Shown piece after piece: positions 60,767 to 64,000 of a stretch of DNA of 64,000 bases (the stretch's first letter is position 1; each line of letters opens with the position of its first letter). The stretch spans positions 6,262,001 to 6,326,000 of the forward strand of contig JAHREC010000013.1 of the NCBI GenBank assembly GCA_020081605.1. Reading direction: 5' to 3'. A model generated the notes under the pieces. That model made no database searches, was not told where the DNA came from, and saw only the letters and a list, made by a program, of their open reading frames with translations. The DNA comes from Albifimbria verrucaria. Taxonomy: Eukaryota; Ascomycota; Sordariomycetes; Hypocreales; Stachybotryaceae. The position numbers and the translations under genes are program-made.

Positions 60767-61864
60767 CAAGGTTCCACTTCTTCATAGCAGCAACCTTTAA
60801 TTTATACCCAGAAATGCTGAGATAATGAAAGGAGTATATGGAGTGGGTGGAATAGATGATCAAGGAAGGTTTCATGCCTCTGGTAGGCTTTTGATGATTG
60901 CTTGTTTCCTCTATTACGGTATTCTTAATATATTTTTTCGGTTAAGCCCATAGCTGGAATGGGTCATTGAGTGGGCGCGAGTGAAAATTTCTTAGAAGCA
61001 TGAGTGTTATTATAAATAGACCAGCAAATTCATGGCTCGGTTGAGACTTGACCTAATACTTGTAAAACTTGTAACATCGCCCCAAACCAGACCTCTTGAA
61101 CCGTAAGAGTACGGAAAGGAGTGCTGTTTTTGCTCAAACTTGACCTACTATCGTTATGGTTGTGATGTCGGCTTATAAGTTGTTTACTCAGTTCCATATC
61201 TATCTCCTTGAATGTAACAGAGCCCCGTCAATGTACCGTATATAGCTGATATCTAACTAGAAATTGGGAGAATCAGTGGGCTTAGCCAGCTATAAAGATG
61301 ACTATTGTGACGCCCATCAACGAATTTGGGATGTGAATGAATAACCTAAGTATCACCTTAACCGCCCTAAGTTGTAGATGTGCCACCGCCCTACGATGCA
61401 TTAGTCAATTTGTCTGTATAAAATGTAGCTCCTCAGCCCTATCCACCCTAAGCTACTTTATAAGTTGCCTCCTATAACTACTCAATATTAGACATAAGAG
61501 TGTGTATTCAGAACTAGAAGATGTTCTTAATGGACTTAGGCATGGGCTGCTGTACCAAGAACCCGGTGGGTTATGGTCAAGGTTACGTGTGTCTCATGAA
61601 CGGCGTCTGTCAGGCTTCAGGCATGGAGCTACAAAGCCCAGATGCGACATAGTTTGTGCTTGAGGAATTTATCTAAGAAACCCGACGGAATTTGAGTTTT
61701 CTATTGTTCTGCATTGACACCGTTGTAGAGAACGCAAGAGGTGAAACGGGGATAGAGATTAATGGGACAGAGATCCGTTAGCACCCAATTCAACCTTGCC
61801 CTATACAATACTACCCTGTTTATGTATGCAGTTATGCCAAAAGATCCCTAATCTTGTTTTGAGG
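60767..61864. other. AT-rich intergenic between convergent genes
   Basis: 1.1 kb with no supported gene. Confidence 0.5.
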
Positions 61865-63909
61865 CTATATTATCTGCACAGTCACTTCCTTTGCTTCTTT
61901 CAGCCAGATCGGATCGGAACCCATGTCTGCCAACTCATCAATCGACTCGCCATCTTCATCGACGTAAATAATGTATGGAGTGCTGCCTGCGCTGTCCTGC
62001 GTTCCAGTCGCCTTCCTGTAGCGTAGAATGCCAATTCTTTCATAGCAATCGCCTACCTTGTCTAGCAACATAATACTCACTACTGAGGTTCTTACTTCTT
62101 TCTGCAAAACTAATCCGAGAAGCCCTGTAACCTCAGTTTCTGGCTTTATAGATTTATCTAAATAAGCGTAAACCCAGGCAGTTGTGTTCGCAGATACAGA
62201 GAGCATTGCATGAAATCCGACTAGAAAGCTCGTCTCAGCCTTTTGTGATCGCTGGCTAAAAGACTCAGTGAATGAATTATTTTGACTGGCCCAATCCCTC
62301 CACTGGAGCGATATATTAACTGCTTGCCCCGTGGTCAGTAGTGATCTTGGTGAATTGAAGGCTTGTGGCAATGTTGAATGGATGCCTTGCAAGTATTGAT
62401 CTAGCGACTGGTTCCCTATGATGATTGTGCAGTCTGTGGAATTTCGCACATCTGGATCAATCATTTTAACTGCACCCTCCAACCTGTCCACGACCAGCTT
62501 GGGAGAGTGTCTCGTCTTGTACACGATTTCTCATGAAACCAGCCCAGTGAGATCGAAATTTTAGGGGCCATTGCTACTGGAACCCCGAACAAATGATTGA
62601 TGGCTTTTCTTCTAAAGCTTTGAAGCGAGTTAAAAATGCCGAGGATGGCATTCAACGCATCCGAATCGTTGGAGAGGTGCCTTTTGAGTACTCCATAATG
62701 TAGGTCTTGATAGCTTGATGATCATTCATCGGTCTCAGAGGAGACATGATGGCCTCAAAGGGTGCCCTGTTTGTAATTTTAGCTTCTCGGGTGGCATATC
62801 CGCTGTTTCAGCGCAGTGCATGGTGTTGCAGAGGTAGGAGACCTGATCATCCGTAAAAATAAGTCTTCGTTTTGAAAACATGCCTTCTTGGTAGGTCCAA
62901 CCCCGAGTAGCCCAGGTCGTGGAGTTCAGGATGGACGACGTATGTGGGAAGATTTCAACTAGTTGGGTATCGCCGAGCTCGACCACTTCCTGTGGTCTTC
63001 TTGCTCTTTGGCTAACCCCGGCAGCCCATATCTGTCATTGTTGCCTGCAGCAGCAATTATGGTCAGGTTTGCTGCAGCATAAACCCGGTCCATCTGAGCA
63101 ACTTGCTCCATTAACTTCACGCAGTCCTCTTGGTCTATACACTTAAGTATGTCGTGAGCACTAGTACCTTATAAGTGAGCACACAGGGCACTTACATGCT
63201 TGTCAACCCAAAGGTACTTGAGGCCCAACTGTAGAACAACCGTTATGCTATCCTCAACCACTGTGGCGAACTTGTTGGCTTGGTATGGGTCTTGACTACC
63301 CCATACGTAGGATAAAGCTACGTAGCGACAATCCCTAGGAGCGTCGATGACAGATCTCGTCTTGCAGTCGATAACCCTGAGATTTTGAATGGTATTTACC
63401 GATATAGGTGAACATCTCTCTTTATGAGTCTTTTTACAATCTCCGATCCAATGCCGGATCAAATCATAATCGATACTCTGCTGGATGATCAAACGTGGAC
63501 CACAGTTGGAATTTTCCTGGTTCATTGGCCTGAAGCCTAAACACCCGCGTTGGTGCCACTTTCGCGGAAGATTATCTTTGGTACCCTCAGTTCGGGCCAC
63601 TGTGAAGAGAACTGTGCATTGTGGAACAGATTTGTCCAGTGCCAAATGGCCGTTTCGGTGGGACCGAGAAATGTAATCAAATGACAAGGAAGAAGAAAAG
63701 GCTTTCAGTTGCCACGACTTGGACTCAAAAGGCTCAGGGGTTATCGAGAAGATGAGTCGGCAGATCGGGCATGATGAGTGCTCAAGTGTTGCGCGGGACG
63801 TCTGCATAGTCATGACAACCTTCCCATAGCGTGATGTTGGTATGTCTTTTTCCAGCTGCAACCATGAGACACTCTGGCAAGCGACACAAAGATCCGTCTT
63901 CGACAGCAC
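61865..63909 (-). CDS. HET-domain (heterokaryon incompatibility) protein 2
   Basis: About 664 aa. The N-terminus has paired Cys ('DLCVACQSVSWLQ', 'CPICRLIFS'). HET-domain landmarks follow: 'LRVIDCKTRSVIDAPRDCRY', 'VALSYVWGSQD', 'YLWVDKHCIDQEDC', 'MDRVYAAANLTIIAAAGNND', 'WATRGWTYQEGMFSKRRLIF' and 'DQVSYLCNTMHC'. The C-terminal region keeps 'SDALNAILGIFNSL' and 'TLPSWSWTGW'. The intron at 63142-63195 (54 bp) lies immediately before CIDQ, exactly as in HET protein 1, so the two are related. One base is missing at four sites (near 62984, 62772, 62673, 62478: C, A, A and G). The start at 63909 leads directly into the Cys-rich head; a longer start beyond the window edge cannot be excluded. Confidence 0.83.
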
Positions 63910-64000
63910 TGCAATCCTTTTGCGGACTCGTTGATATCACAGTCCTCTGGAGGTCGTTTGTTTGGGTTACGCCCCAAATCATCGCTCAAGGTGGTAGGCA

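Noticed and set aside
221..63909. Programmed ribosomal frameshifting as the cause of the many frame breaks
   Set aside because: Too many unrelated genes, no common slippery heptamer or downstream structure, and every break is explained by lost homopolymer bases.
41459..63909. Secondary-metabolite gene cluster
   Set aside because: No polyketide synthase, peptide synthetase, terpene synthase or cluster-type P450 is present.

Overview
The window is nuclear DNA from a filamentous ascomycete (Pezizomycotina, most likely a sordariomycete; I cannot name the species). The evidence is short 48-86 bp GT-AG introns, intron-bearing eukaryotic housekeeping genes (eS30, Y14, a Vps38/UVRAG subunit) and families largely confined to filamentous fungi (HET, DUF3433, DUF6536, secreted pectin lyase). 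I support 22 protein-coding genes. I found no tRNA, rRNA, CRISPR array or intact transposon.

The most important property is technical. Twenty of the 22 genes read as one protein only if bases are added back: about 47 sites and about 50 bases. All are losses, none is a gain, and most lie in C or G runs. Runs I would expect to be 5 long read as 4, 6 reads as 4 and 7 reads as 5. I saw no C or G run longer than five, while A/T runs reach nine. After the losses are allowed for, exon lengths become multiples of three. I read this as homopolymer undercalling in an unpolished assembly, not as pseudogenes. The listed CDS spans therefore run across frame breaks.

Left part, about 0-32 kb, mostly core genes: Vps38/UVRAG (-), a proline-repeat plus acidic-domain protein (-), a Nudix hydrolase (-) and an alpha/beta hydrolase (+) sharing a promoter region, a 4.8 kb gene-free stretch, an intracellular GH3 beta-glucosidase with PA14 (+), exon-junction protein Y14 (-), ribosomal protein eS30 (-), a PAF-acetylhydrolase-like enzyme (+), a 1,035-aa protein with a charged helix and a Cys-rich C-terminus (+), two small hypothetical proteins, and a sulfotransferase-like P-loop protein (-).

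Right part, about 32-64 kb, accessory in character with longer AT-rich gaps: a small coiled-coil protein, a tandem pair of unrecognised coiled-coil paralogues, a double DUF3433 membrane protein, a DUF6536 membrane protein, a mitochondrial-type threonine aldolase (-), a HET-domain protein (-), a fucose-lectin-like protein with a candidate signal sequence (-), a secreted pectin lyase (+), a Thr/Ser-rich single-DUF3433 surface protein (+) and a second HET-domain protein (-). HET genes near lectin-like and cell-surface genes suggest an allorecognition or host-interaction neighbourhood. That is inference: no biosynthetic cluster or known incompatibility locus is visible.
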